DNA of 64,000 bases from Cupriavidus sp. WKF15 (GCF_029278605.1 NZ_CP119573.1:1364001-1428000), one strand, 5' to 3'. Counted from the first letter of the stretch, positions 41,384 through 50,896 are shown. Notes: generated by a model not told the origin, from the letters alone. Numbers and translations are program-made.

Positions 41384-41860
41384 ATGAGCAAAATCACCAT
41401 CGATGTCACCGTCAACGGAGAAGAACATAGCGTCGAAGTTCCGGCGCGGCGCATGCTGTCCGACCTGCTGCGCGACGACCTGAACCTGACCGGCACCAAG
41501 CGCGGCTGCGAAACGGGCATTTGCGGCGCCTGCACGGTGCTGGTCGACGGCGAGGCCGTCAAGTCCTGCCTGATGCTGGCCGCGCAGGTGCGCGGGCGCC
41601 ACGTGATGACCGTAGAAGGCCTGGCGGCCGATGGCGAACTGCACCCACTGCAGCAAAGCGTCATGGAATGCGGCGGCCTGCAGTGCGGCTACTGCACGCC
41701 GGGCTTTCTGATGACGTCGTGCGCGCTGCTGGCCGACAACCCCAACCCAACGGAAGAGGAGGTCCGTCACGGGCTGAACGGGAACCTGTGCCGCTGCACG
41801 GGCTACGTCGGCATCGTCGAATCCATCCTGTCCGCCGCGGAGAAAATGCGTGGAAATTGA
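41384..41860 (+). CDS. Molybdenum hydroxylase 2Fe-2S small subunit
   Basis: 158 residues with both expected clusters: the plant-ferredoxin type CETGICGACTVLVDG with its fourth Cys in SCLMLA, and the helical C-terminal cluster CGGLQCGYCTPGF plus CRCTGY. It begins ten bases after the medium subunit and overlaps the CoxG-like gene by 11 bases. It links the molybdenum centre of the large subunit to FAD. Confidence 0.93.
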   Translation: MSKITIDVTVNGEEHSVEVPARRMLSDLLRDDLNLTGTKRGCETGICGACTVLVDGEAVKSCLMLAAQVRGRHVMTVEGLAADGELHPLQQSVMECGGLQCGYCTPGFLMTSCALLADNPNPTEEEVRHGLNGNLCRCTGYVGIVESILSAAEKMRGN

Positions 41861-42602
41861 AAAGACCCTGGTCACCGCGGCGCCGCCGGCGCGCGTGTGG
41901 GAACTGCTGCTCGACCCGAACGTGATGGGCGCCTGCGTGCCTGGCATGGAATCGATCGAGGTCATCAGCGATGTGGAATACATCGCGCACATGACGGTGA
42001 AGATCGCGTTCATCAATGCACGCTTCCGCCTGCATACGAAGATCGTCGAGACGCGCGCGCCGCATTACTTGCGCACCGAGGGCACGGGCGAGGATGCGTC
42101 GGTCGCCAGTTCGCTGCGCCAGGCGAGCGAGATCTTCCTGACGGAGCAGGAGGACGGCTCGACCCAGTTGCGCATCCGGGTCCAGGTCGACGTGCTGGGT
42201 CGGCTCGGCACCTTTGGCCTGAGCGTGATGAAGACCAAGGCCGACCGGATGTGGGACGAGTTCGGCGCCAACCTGCTGGCGCGGCTGTCGCCGCAGGCCG
42301 GCCAGGCCGCAGCGGTGCCGGCTGCTGCATCGACCGCGGCGCCACCGGTTGCCATGCCGGCGATGGCAGCGCCGGCACCGCTCGCCGCGCACAACGGCCA
42401 TGCAGCCAGCGCTCCGGCCTGGAACGGCCACAGTGACAACGGTGGCCTGCTGTCCAGGCTGTTCGGGCGTGCGCCGGCGCAGCGCGGGCCGCTCTCGGAC
42501 ATCTGCGTGGAATTGCGCCGGCGTGACGAGACCATCGTCGTGCGCTGGCCGGCCCAGCATGGCGAGCAGTGCGCGGCCTGGTTGCGCGACTATCTGAAGT
42601 AG
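41850..42602 (+). CDS. CoxG-like SRPBCC protein
   Basis: 250 residues: an SRPBCC domain at about 1-145 (ARVWELLLDPNVMGACVPGM is the family signature), a long Ala/Pro-rich linker (about 150-190) and a C-terminal block with LLSRLFGRAP and a final WLRDYLK. In Oligotropha CoxG helps recruit CO dehydrogenase to the membrane; here the linker and tail differ and lack an obvious membrane helix. The start is GTG at 41850, inside the small-subunit gene, so it is coupled to the hydroxylase. Role as accessory of the hydroxylase is inferred. Confidence 0.85.
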   Translation: MEIEKTLVTAAPPARVWELLLDPNVMGACVPGMESIEVISDVEYIAHMTVKIAFINARFRLHTKIVETRAPHYLRTEGTGEDASVASSLRQASEIFLTEQEDGSTQLRIRVQVDVLGRLGTFGLSVMKTKADRMWDEFGANLLARLSPQAGQAAAVPAAASTAAPPVAMPAMAAPAPLAAHNGHAASAPAWNGHSDNGGLLSRLFGRAPAQRGPLSDICVELRRRDETIVVRWPAQHGEQCAAWLRDYLK

Positions 42603-42789
42603 GGCGGGGGACGTGGCGTGGCGGGGGAACAACCCGCCGCCGCGCGAGGTTTGTCGGCGCGACGGGTACCCTATGGGGCTCAGGCGTGATATATGGGAAC
42701 GTTGCCGGTGTACGCAGGGGTGGAAAACGGCCCCGCAAGGCACCCGAAGCATGTCCGGAACGCCATAACACGCATAGCAGAGACAAACC

Positions 42790-43614
42790 ATGACCACCGA
42801 ATCGCCGCCCGAAGACGCCCAGGACAAGTACATCGTGCCGGGGCTGGAGCGCGGCCTGCGCTTGCTGGGCGAGTTCAGCAGCCGCGAGCGCACCCTGTCG
42901 GCCGCCGAGCTGGCGCGGCGCCTGAAGGTGCCGCGCTCGACCGTTTTCCGCCTGCTGGCCACGCTGGAGATGATGGGCTTCGTCGAGCGCACCGATGGCG
43001 GCCGCGAGTTCCGGCTCGGCATGGCGGTGCTGCGGCTAGGCTTTGACTACCTGGCCTCGCTGGAACTGACCGAGCTGGGCCGCCCGCTGCTGGACCGGCT
43101 GCGCGACGAGATCCATTACCCGTGCAACCTCGTGGTGCGCGACGGGCGCTCGATCGTCTACGTGGCCAAGTCCGTGTCGCCGCGCCCGTTTGCCAGCACG
43201 GTCAACGTCGGCACGCGGCTGCCGGCGCACGCCACGGTGCTCGGGCGCGTGCTGCTCGAAGACCTGTCGCTGGACGAGTTGCGGGCGCTGTATCCCGAAG
43301 CGCGGCTGGAGGTGTTTTCGGAAAGCACGCCACGCACGGTCGAGGAACTCTACGAGATGGTGCAGCGCGACCGTGAACGCGGCTACGTGCTGCATGAAGG
43401 CTTCTTCGAGGCCAGCATCTCGACGATCGCGGCGCCCGTGCGCGACCGTACCGGCAAGGTCGTGGCGGCACTGGGGGCAACCATCCCGGCTTCGCGTATC
43501 GACCCGGATCAACTGGACAATATGGTGGAAATGGTCAGGGGCGCCGGCGCGGAACTGTCGCGGCTGCTCGACTACCGTCCGCCCGAACCGCCCCGGCCGT
43601 TCGGCCTGGGCTGA
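42790..43614 (+). CDS. IclR-family transcriptional regulator
   Basis: 274 residues: winged HTH at about 12-75 (SAAELARRLKVPRSTVFRLLA) and IclR effector domain from about 90, including the segment STVNVGTRLPAHATVLGRVL. It lies 187 bases after the CoxG-like gene with its own leader and immediately before a Bug gene. It may control the hydroxylase operon together with the MarR protein, or only the following Bug gene. No operator was recognised. Confidence 0.9.
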   Translation: MTTESPPEDAQDKYIVPGLERGLRLLGEFSSRERTLSAAELARRLKVPRSTVFRLLATLEMMGFVERTDGGREFRLGMAVLRLGFDYLASLELTELGRPLLDRLRDEIHYPCNLVVRDGRSIVYVAKSVSPRPFASTVNVGTRLPAHATVLGRVLLEDLSLDELRALYPEARLEVFSESTPRTVEELYEMVQRDRERGYVLHEGFFEASISTIAAPVRDRTGKVVAALGATIPASRIDPDQLDNMVEMVRGAGAELSRLLDYRPPEPPRPFGLG

Positions 43615-43625
43615 ACCTTCAACCG

Positions 43626-44657
43626 ATGCAACAAAGTCATATCAGTTACGACGGCAAGCAGGCCGGATTCCCTACCCGACGCCGTTGGCTCGTTGCCATG
43701 GCGGCGGGTCTGCTGGTGACAGCCGGCCTCGCCACGCAGAATGCCTGGGCCGCCTGTGCCAACGTGCGCATCGTGGTGCCGTTCCCGGCCGGCGGGCCGG
43801 CCGACCAGCTCGCACGCACGCTCTCGCACGGGCTGCAGCAACGGCATGCGAACGTTCCGTATATCGTCGACAACAAGCCCGGCGCCAACGGCAATATCGG
43901 CATCGACGCCGTGCGCCGTGCCGCGGGCGATGGCTGCACGCTGCTGGTGGTGCCGGCCGGCAACCTGACCATCAACCCGACGCTGTTCCCGGCGCTGTCC
44001 TACCAGGTGGAGCGTGATTTCCGGCCGGTGTCGCTGCTGGCCAGTTCGCCCAACGTGCTGGCCGTGCATCCGTCGGTCAAGGCGAATTCCGTGCAGGAGC
44101 TGATCCGGCTCGCGCGGCAGTCGGCGCAGGCCGGCACGCCGCTTGGCTACGCCAGTCCAGGCGTCGGCAGCGGGCTGCACCTGGCCGGCGAGCTGTTCCG
44201 GCACAAGGCAGGCGTGACGCTGATGCACGTACCCTACAAAGGCACGACGCAGGCGCTCAATGACGTGGTGGGCGGCCAGGTACCGGTGCTGCTGGGCACA
44301 TGGCCGACGCTGGCGCCGTTCATCCAGTCGGGCAAGCTGCGCGCGCTGGCGGTGACGCAGTCGAAGCGTTCGCCTGCCGCGCCCGGCGTGCCGTCGCTGG
44401 CCGAGCAGGGCGTGGCCGGCATCGACGTCAGTTCCTGGTATGCGCTGCTGGTGCCGCGCGCCACGCCGGCGGCGGCCGTCGACGGACTGGCGGCCGAGGT
44501 GCGTGCCTTGCTGGGGACGGCCGCGGTCCGGACCGAGCTGCAGCGCCAGGGCATGGAGCCGGTGGCCAGTACGCCCGAGGCGCTGGCCGCGCGCATCCGC
44601 GAGGAAACCGCCGCATGGGCGAAGCTGATTCGCGAGTACGACATCAAGGCCGAGTAG
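43626..44657 (+). CDS. Bug/TctC-family periplasmic binding protein
   Basis: 343 residues with a long N-region, signal helix (about 20-42, ending NAWA) and TctC domain (RIVVPFPAGGPADQLARTLS; MHVPYKGTTQALNDVVGGQV). It begins 12 bases after the IclR gene, so the two are cotranscribed, an arrangement typical of substrate-sensing Bug proteins. A strong terminator follows. Confidence 0.9.
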   Translation: MQQSHISYDGKQAGFPTRRRWLVAMAAGLLVTAGLATQNAWAACANVRIVVPFPAGGPADQLARTLSHGLQQRHANVPYIVDNKPGANGNIGIDAVRRAAGDGCTLLVVPAGNLTINPTLFPALSYQVERDFRPVSLLASSPNVLAVHPSVKANSVQELIRLARQSAQAGTPLGYASPGVGSGLHLAGELFRHKAGVTLMHVPYKGTTQALNDVVGGQVPVLLGTWPTLAPFIQSGKLRALAVTQSKRSPAAPGVPSLAEQGVAGIDVSSWYALLVPRATPAAAVDGLAAEVRALLGTAAVRTELQRQGMEPVASTPEALAARIREETAAWAKLIREYDIKAE

Positions 44658-44675
44658 CGGCGGGATCTGACGGAG

Positions 44676-44731
44676 GCGGCTGGTACAAACAGAAACCCGC
44701 TTCGGCGGGCTTCTGTCTTCCACCAGCCGCC
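44676..44731. terminator. Two-tier terminator hairpin
   Basis: Inner stem CAGAAACCCGC/GCGGGCTTCTG around TTCG (44690-44715), ended by TCTTC, and outer stem GGCGGCTGG/CCAGCCGCC (44676-44684, 44723-44731). It separates the Bug gene from the convergent acyl-CoA dehydrogenase remnant. Confidence 0.85.
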
Positions 44732-44772
44732 GCCGCATCCGGCATGCGGCAGTTCGGCCGGTATCGGTAGCG

Positions 44773-45534
44773 CTAGAGTCCGAGCATCAGCTTGGCGATG
44801 ATATTGCGCTGAATCTCGTTGGAGCCGCCGTAGATCGAAGCCTTGCGGTAATTGAAATAGCGCGGCGCCAGCACGGCGGCATAGTCGGGCCCGACGCGCG
44901 GCGGCGCCTCCCGGCCCTGGATCTCCGCCCAGGTGTCCTGCACGAAGGGCAGCGCCGCCGGACCCGCCGCATCCACGGCCAGTTCGCTGATGGCCTGCAT
45001 GGCCTCCGTCCCCAGCAGCTTGAGCATGCTCGACGCGGCGCCGATCGATTTGCCCGATTCCACGCCGCTGAACAGCTTCAGTTCCACCGCCTGCAGCCCG
45101 GCCGCGCGCAGGTGAAGCTGGGCCAGCTTGCGGCGGAAGCACGCGTCCGCGAGTAGCGGCCGGCCATCGTCGCCGGGCTGGTCCGCGGCGATCGCCGCGA
45201 CTTTGGCCAGCTGTTTGCGCAAGGTCGGGCCATAGGTGCCGCCGCGCTCGAACTCGAGCAGGTACTTGGCGTAGGTCCAGCCCATGCCTTCTTCGCCAAT
45301 GCGGTTCTCGACCGGCACGCGCACATTGTCGAAGAACACCTGGTTGACTTCCTGCTGCCCGGGCATCGGGCCATCGAGGGTGGGTAGCGCGGCCACCGTG
45401 ATGCCAGGCGTGCGCATGTCCACCAGCACGAACGAGATGCCTTCCTGGCGCCGTGCGTCGCGGCTGGTACGCACCAGGCAGAACATCCAGTCGGCCATCT
45501 TCGGCGCAAGCCAGTCGCGCGCGCATCGTCGCAT
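44773..45534 (-). pseudogene. 5'-truncated acyl-CoA dehydrogenase
   Basis: The readable 253 residues begin to match the family only at ADWMFCLVRT and then continue intact through NQVFFDNVRVP, the middle and C-terminal helical domains and the terminal IYGGSNEIQRNIIAKLMLGL with the flavin-loop. A normal enzyme has about 380-400 residues, so roughly 130-150 N-terminal residues, including most of the N-terminal helical domain and part of the FAD/substrate site, are missing. No matching codons are found in other frames up to the acyl-CoA synthetase promoter. A deletion is the simplest cause. The remaining part probably cannot form an active dehydrogenase. Confidence 0.75.
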
Positions 45535-45592
45535 CGGACGAAGCCCCGGGCCCGGCGCTTGCCGCAGTGCCGCATGCCGGGCCTCGTCCCGT

Positions 45593-45637
45593 TCGTCGTT
45601 TCCGACGATGCCCGAGTCTGGCCGGGCTCATGAGAAT
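45593..45637 (+). promoter_or_regulatory. Activator-type operator and -10 before the acyl-CoA synthetase gene
   Basis: TCGTCGTTTCCGACGA at 45593-45608 (6-bp perfect arms), 23-base gap, GAGAAT at 45632-45637, then 60 bases to the start codon. The layout repeats at 51845 and 53397. A degenerate copy, TCGTCGCATCGGACGA, lies at 45526-45541 next to the truncated dehydrogenase. Confidence 0.65.
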
Positions 45638-45697
45638 GCATCCACCCCAACCGCCGCCGATGCGGCGGACCCTATTCGAATTCCAGGAGACCACGCC

Positions 45698-47242
45698 ATG
45701 CACCCGTATGTCCACGCGCAGCGCACCCCAGAGAAGCCGGCGGTCATCATGGGCGACGGCACCGTGGTGACATACCGCGAACTGGACGAGCGCTCCAACC
45801 AGGCGGCCCGTCTCTATCGCGGCCACGGCCTGCAGCGCGGCGATCGCGTGGCGTTCCTGATCGAGAACCATCCGCGGCTGTTCGAGCTGTGCTGGGGCGC
45901 GCAGCGCAGCGGCATTACCTTTATCTGCCTGAGCACACGCCTGAACGCGGCCGATGCCGCCTACATCATCCGCGACAGCGGCGCGCAGATGCTGGTTTCC
46001 TCCCGGGCGCAGGGAGAGGTCGCCGAGGCGCTGATGGAACAGGTGCCGGGCCTGAAGGGCTACCTGATGCTGGACGGCGCCTTGCCCGGCTACATGTCGT
46101 ACGAAACCACGCTTGCACGGTATCCGGCCCAACGCATCGAGGACGAAACCACGGGCGGCGACATGCTGTATTCATCGGGCACCACCGGACGCCCGAAGGG
46201 CGTCTACGCGCCGCCGGGCAGCCCGGACATCGACACACCGACTTCGCTGACCGCGCTCACGCAGAGGCTGTATGGCTTCGGTCCTGACATGCGCTATCTG
46301 TCGCCAGCGCCGCTGTACCACGCCGCGCCGCTGCGCTACAACATGTCGGTGCAGGCGCTGGGCGGTACCTCGGTGGTGATGGAGCATTTCGATGCGGAGC
46401 AGTTCCTGCGGCTCGTGCAGGAGCATGGCATCACGCATACGCAAGTGGTGCCGACTATGTTCTCGCGCATGCTGAAGCTGCCCGCGGAGACGCGCGCCCG
46501 CCATGACGTGTCGTCGCTGCGCGTGGCCATCCACGCCGCGGCACCATGTCCGGTGCAGGTCAAGGAGCAGATGATCGAATGGTGGGGGCCGGTCGTGTGG
46601 GAGTACTACGCCGGCACCGAGGGCAATGGCGTGACGGTGGTCAGCTCGTCCGAGTGGCTGCAGCGCAAGGGCACGGTCGGGCGCGCCATGATCGGCAAGC
46701 TGCGCATCTGCGATGCGGACGGTGCGTTGATGCCGCCCGGGCAGCCGGGCACGATTTATTTTGCCGAGGGGCGCCAGTTCGTGTACCACAACGACCCGGC
46801 CAAGACCGAGGAATCGCGCCATCCCGAACATGCGGACTGGAGCACCATCGGCGACATCGGCTACGTGGACGAGGACGGCTACCTCTACCTCACTGACCGC
46901 AAGGCCAACATGATCATCTCGGGCGGCGTGAACATTTACCCGCAGGAGGCCGAGAACCTGCTGATGACTCATCCGAAGGTCATGGACGTGGCCGTGATCG
47001 GCGTGCCGAACGAAGATTTCGGCGAGGAGGTCAAGGCCGTGGTGCAGCCGGCCAGCATGGCGGAAGCGGGGCCCGAGCTGGCCGCCGAGCTGATCGCGTT
47101 CTGCCGCGAGAACCTGTCCGGCATCAAATGCCCGCGCACCGTGGACTTCGCGGCCGAACTGCCGCGCCTGCCGACCGGCAAGCTGCTCAAGCGGGTGCTG
47201 CGCGACCGCTACTGGGCCGGCCACGGCAGCAAGCTGGTTTGA
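45698..47242 (+). CDS. Acyl-CoA synthetase (AMP-binding family)
   Basis: 514 residues with the adenylation motifs YSSGTTGRPKGV (about 165), YYAGTEGNG (about 305), the hinge region GDIGYVDEDGYLYLTDRK (about 386-403) and the catalytic lysine in LPTGKLLKR. It activates a carboxylic acid to acyl-CoA through an acyl-AMP. The start at 45698 follows CAGGAGA; a much longer open frame upstream crosses the promoter and the broken dehydrogenase. It belongs to the operator-linked set with NMO/thioesterase and thiolase. Substrate chain length is not readable. Confidence 0.9.
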   Translation: MHPYVHAQRTPEKPAVIMGDGTVVTYRELDERSNQAARLYRGHGLQRGDRVAFLIENHPRLFELCWGAQRSGITFICLSTRLNAADAAYIIRDSGAQMLVSSRAQGEVAEALMEQVPGLKGYLMLDGALPGYMSYETTLARYPAQRIEDETTGGDMLYSSGTTGRPKGVYAPPGSPDIDTPTSLTALTQRLYGFGPDMRYLSPAPLYHAAPLRYNMSVQALGGTSVVMEHFDAEQFLRLVQEHGITHTQVVPTMFSRMLKLPAETRARHDVSSLRVAIHAAAPCPVQVKEQMIEWWGPVVWEYYAGTEGNGVTVVSSSEWLQRKGTVGRAMIGKLRICDADGALMPPGQPGTIYFAEGRQFVYHNDPAKTEESRHPEHADWSTIGDIGYVDEDGYLYLTDRKANMIISGGVNIYPQEAENLLMTHPKVMDVAVIGVPNEDFGEEVKAVVQPASMAEAGPELAAELIAFCRENLSGIKCPRTVDFAAELPRLPTGKLLKRVLRDRYWAGHGSKLV

Positions 47243-47407
47243 TATCCAACGGCGCCGCGATTGGCAGTCGCGGCCTTGCTCGCCGACGCCCGGGCCGGTT
47301 TACGCCATAATTCCCTGTTCATTCACGGGCACGGCCGCGCTGTCACACCGGCTGGCCTGCAGTACAAAGGGCAAGGCTGAACCCGGATGCGGAGCACAAA
47401 CTAGCCA

Positions 47408-50191
47408 ATGGCGAGCAATGAGGAGACTGCCCGGCGCCCGGCGCCGGGCGCGGGCACTGGCGCCCTGGCGGCGAAACTGCGGCCGCCCCTGCTGACCCCT
47501 TACCAGGTGGAGCGCTCAGCCATCTGCGATACCGTCTGCGCGGCCGGCTTCGTGCGGCTCGTCCTGGTGCGCGCGCCGGCCGGCTTCGGCAAGACCACGG
47601 CCATGCTGCAATGCCGGGCGCGGCTGGAAGCGGCTGGCGTGCCGACGGTCTGGCTGACCCTGGACCGCGCCGATAACGACGCCACGCGCTTCCTCGGATC
47701 GCTGGAGGTGGCGCTGTCGCAGGTACTGGAGGGCGGCCCGAAGCGTCCCGCCGATCATGCCGGAGCGGATGCCGGCGAGCAGGCGCTCGCGCTGATGGAC
47801 CGCGTGGCGCGGCATCATGGCGCCTTTACGCTGTTCCTCGACGATTTCGAAGCGCTCCAGAACCCGGCCGTGGTGGGGCTGGTCTGGCAGCTCGTGGAAA
47901 GCCTGCCGCCGGGCGCGCGCGTCGTGGTCGGCACGCGCTGGGTACCGGAGACCGGCCTTGGCCGGCTGCGCGCGCGTGGCGAACTGCTCGAGATCGAGCC
48001 CGCCCAACTGCGCTTCAGTGCCAGCGAAACAGAATCGTTCCTGCGCCAGGCACGCGGCCTGAAGCTGGAACAGGCCGCCATCAGCGTCCTGCACCGGCGT
48101 ACCGAGGGGTGGCCCACCGCGCTGTGGCTGGCCTCGGTCTCCATGGAGCGTCGTGCGCAGCCAGAAACCTTTATCGCGGGTTTCTCTGGCTCGAACGCGG
48201 CCATTGCCGATTACCTGGTCGAGGACGTCTTTCACCACTTGCCAGAGCCCGTGCGCGACTTCCTGTTGCGCACGTCGATCCTCGACCAGTTGTGCGGACC
48301 GCTGTGCGACGCGCTGTACCAGTCAGCCGCGCAGGCCGGCGCGCCTGCCGAAGGCGAAGCGGCAGCCGGCAACAGCGCCGACATCCTGGCCTGGCTCGAG
48401 CGTGCCAACCTGTTCCTGCTGCCGCTGGAGAGCGAGCGCTACGGCGAGCGCGGCACCGGAGAGCAGCCGCAGCAGTGGTATCGCTATCACAGCCTCTTTT
48501 CCAGCTTCCTGCGCGGACAGCTCGCGCAGACCCTGCCGCAGGCAGTGCCCGCGCTGCACATGGCGGCCTCGCGCTGGTATGAAGGCCAGGGGCGCCCGGT
48601 GCCGGCCATCGAGCATGCCTTTGCCGCCGGGGCGGTGGCCCATGCGCTGCAATTGCTGGACAGCGCGGCGGGCGAGCTGCTGGCGCAGGGGCGCATGCGG
48701 TTGCTGACGCGCTGGCTCGAAGTGGTACCGCCAGACGAACTGGCGCGCTGGCCCAAGCTGCAAATCGCGCGCGCGTGGGCGGTGTCGTTCACGCGCGGGC
48801 CGGCCGAAGCCATTGCACTGCTGCAGGCTGCTTCCACCGAAGGTGCGGCAGGCGAGCTGCTGGCACATGTGCGCGCGCTGCGGCACATGCTGCTCAATAT
48901 GATGGACCGCTTCGACGATGCCCGCGCCTTTGCCCGCAACGAGTTGCCGCCGCTGCCGATGGGCTATGCCTTTCCCGATGCCATCCTGGCCACGTCGATG
49001 GCGCGGCTCGCGGCCGTCAGTGGCGACTACGGCGAGGCGCGCCGCCTGCTGGCCGTGGCGCGGCAGGCCGTGCGCGGTTCGGACAGCAACTTCAACAAGA
49101 TCTTCTCGGAGTCGGTGGAAGGGCTGATCGACCTGCGCCAGGGACGGCTGCAGCAGGCGCTGGGGCGCTTCCGCATTGCCGCGCGCACCATGTTGCCGAA
49201 CCGGTTCGGACCGACCAATGGCAATGCCATGGCCTGCATCCTGCTGGCCGAAGGGCTCTATGAGAGCGGCGATTCCGACCGTGCCGGCCGCTTGCTGAAT
49301 GTGTACCTGCCGCTGTCACGCGACCTGGGCTTGCCGGACCAGATCATTACCGGCCATCTGGTGCTGGCGCGCATTGCCTTCGAGCGTGGCGAAGCCGACC
49401 AGGCCCATGAATGGCTGGCCGCGCTGGAGCATCTTGGGCACCATCGCGGCCTGACGCGCCTGGTCATGTCCGCGATGCTCGAGCGCGCGCGCCTGGCCTT
49501 GCGCCAGGGCAACCGGCACGCTGCCGAAGAAGCCCTGCTGCGCGCGTCCGAGCCTGCGCTATGGCGTACGCGGCCGGGCGTCAGCTCGTTCGCGAACGAT
49601 GTCGAAGACATCACGGTAGGCCGCCTGCGCCTGGCTTTGCATGTCGAACCCACCGCGCAGGTGCGCGAGGCACTGGAGCGCGAACTGGCGGCCGCGGTGT
49701 CCAACCAGCTCATGCGGCGCGCGCTGAAGCTGCGCATCCTGCTGGCCCAGGCATACCAGCGCACGGGGGATGGCGCACAGGCGCTCGTGGTCATGGGTGA
49801 GGCGTTGCGCTTCGGCGCGGCGGAAGGGTTTGTCCGCATCTTTGCCGATGAGGGGGACGAGGTGCGCCGCCTCGTGGCGCAGGCCTGTGCAAGGCAAGGC
49901 GGCAACCTGCCGTCGGCGTATGTGGAAAAGCTGCTTGCAGCGTGCGGCATGGGACCGGACGCGGCGCCGGCTAACCAGGCCGCGCCCGCGCCGCTGGTGG
50001 AGCCGCTGACCCCGAAGGAGCAGAAGGTGCTGCAACTGCTGGCCGAAGGGTTCTCCAACGTCGCCATGGCCCAGCGGCTGTTCGTGTCGGAAACCACGGT
50101 GCGCACGCACTTGCGCAATATCAGCGCCAAGCTTCACGCCAGCAACCGCACGCAGGCCGTGGCCATCGCGAGGCAGCTCGGACTGCTGTGA
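47408..50191 (+). CDS. MalT/AlkS-like LuxR-family ATP-dependent activator
   Basis: 927 residues. N-terminal P-loop ATPase (Walker A APAGFGKTTAM with Lys62; Walker B FTLFLDDFEAL about 140), a long TPR-like helical sensor (about 400-830), and a C-terminal LuxR HTH (about 860-925: LTPKEQKVLQLLAEGFSNVA; FVSETTVRTHLRNI). Such LAL regulators activate transcription when an inducer and ATP are bound. It lies in the middle of the acyl-CoA genes and is the best candidate to bind the TCGTCG-N4-CGACGA sites; none is seen before its own gene. It ends at a perfect 11-bp terminator hairpin. Confidence 0.9.
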   Translation: MASNEETARRPAPGAGTGALAAKLRPPLLTPYQVERSAICDTVCAAGFVRLVLVRAPAGFGKTTAMLQCRARLEAAGVPTVWLTLDRADNDATRFLGSLEVALSQVLEGGPKRPADHAGADAGEQALALMDRVARHHGAFTLFLDDFEALQNPAVVGLVWQLVESLPPGARVVVGTRWVPETGLGRLRARGELLEIEPAQLRFSASETESFLRQARGLKLEQAAISVLHRRTEGWPTALWLASVSMERRAQPETFIAGFSGSNAAIADYLVEDVFHHLPEPVRDFLLRTSILDQLCGPLCDALYQSAAQAGAPAEGEAAAGNSADILAWLERANLFLLPLESERYGERGTGEQPQQWYRYHSLFSSFLRGQLAQTLPQAVPALHMAASRWYEGQGRPVPAIEHAFAAGAVAHALQLLDSAAGELLAQGRMRLLTRWLEVVPPDELARWPKLQIARAWAVSFTRGPAEAIALLQAASTEGAAGELLAHVRALRHMLLNMMDRFDDARAFARNELPPLPMGYAFPDAILATSMARLAAVSGDYGEARRLLAVARQAVRGSDSNFNKIFSESVEGLIDLRQGRLQQALGRFRIAARTMLPNRFGPTNGNAMACILLAEGLYESGDSDRAGRLLNVYLPLSRDLGLPDQIITGHLVLARIAFERGEADQAHEWLAALEHLGHHRGLTRLVMSAMLERARLALRQGNRHAAEEALLRASEPALWRTRPGVSSFANDVEDITVGRLRLALHVEPTAQVREALERELAAAVSNQLMRRALKLRILLAQAYQRTGDGAQALVVMGEALRFGAAEGFVRIFADEGDEVRRLVAQACARQGGNLPSAYVEKLLAACGMGPDAAPANQAAPAPLVEPLTPKEQKVLQLLAEGFSNVAMAQRLFVSETTVRTHLRNISAKLHASNRTQAVAIARQLGLL

Positions 50192-50216
50192 AAGGCGCGC
50201 CCGTCGGGCGCGCCTT
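50192..50216. terminator. Bidirectional terminator
   Basis: AAGGCGCGCCC and GGGCGCGCCTT (11 bp, perfect) around GTC, directly after the LuxR-type gene and before the end of the convergent nitroreductase gene. Confidence 0.85.
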
Positions 50217-50224
50217 CCTCCCGT

Positions 50225-50896
50225 TCAGATGCCCATGAACTCGGAGAACGCCTCCAGCGCTGCGCGCGGCGCGCGCAACTGGTTGGCGGGCGCCTCGGGA
50301 TCTTCGTAGCCGATTGCCATGCCCGTGAACAGCATCCGCTCCGGCGGCAGCGACAGGAAGCTGCCGAGCGTCTGCGGATAGATCGCCCAGCATTCCTGCG
50401 CGCAACTGTCCAGGCCTTCCTCGCGCAGCAGCAGCATCACCGTCTGCAGGTACATGCCAAGGTCCGACCATTGCGGCGGCCCCATGCGCCGGTCGACGCT
50501 GCAGAACAGCGCCAGCGGCGCGCCGAAGAACGCGAAGTTGTTGGCGAACTGCGCCAGGCGGCGCTGCTTGTCTTCGCGCGGGATATCGAGGCAGCGATAC
50601 AGCGCCTCGCCGACCTCGAAGCGCCGGTCGCGATAGGGGGAGGCGAGCTCGCGCGGATAGATGTCGTACTCGCGGTCTTCGCCACCGGGCGCTTGCGCCA
50701 CGCGCTGGCGCATGATGCCTTTCAGCCGATCCATCTCATCGCCGCCGACCACGTGAATGTGCCACGGCTGCAGGTTGCCGCCCGAGGGCGCGCGTGCCGC
50801 GGCGGCCAGCACGCGGCGGATGGTATCGGGAGCGACGGGCTTCGGCAGAAAACCACGCACGGATTTGCGGCTGTCCACCGCCTGGCTGACTTTCAT
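50225..50896 (-). CDS. Nitroreductase-family flavoprotein
   Basis: 223 residues: FMN-binding SRKSVRGFLPKPV near the N-terminus, PSGGNLQPWHIHVVGGDE (about 37-54) and GMAIGYEDPEAPANQL near the C-terminus. The start ATG at 50896 was chosen because AGGAG lies five bases before it; a GTG six bases earlier would overlap that site. It ends up 12 bases after the crotonase gene in the same direction, so both share a transcript. Family members reduce nitro groups, quinones or enones; an enoate-like role in an acyl-CoA pathway is possible. Confidence 0.88.
   Translation of the reverse strand: MKVSQAVDSRKSVRGFLPKPVAPDTIRRVLAAAARAPSGGNLQPWHIHVVGGDEMDRLKGIMRQRVAQAPGGEDREYDIYPRELASPYRDRRFEVGEALYRCLDIPREDKQRRLAQFANNFAFFGAPLALFCSVDRRMGPPQWSDLGMYLQTVMLLLREEGLDSCAQECWAIYPQTLGSFLSLPPERMLFTGMAIGYEDPEAPANQLRAPRAALEAFSEFMGI

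Noticed and set aside
38218-42602. Carbon monoxide dehydrogenase (coxLMSG)
   Set aside because: The large subunit lacks the AYxCSFR motif of CO-oxidising enzymes and has PPRGAFRGFGG instead; coxDEF are absent. A general molybdenum hydroxylase is the safer call.
45284-47242. Longer acyl-CoA synthetase frame from 45284, suggesting a fusion
   Set aside because: The upstream part is antisense to the broken dehydrogenase and includes the promoter; CAGGAGA and family length point to 45698.
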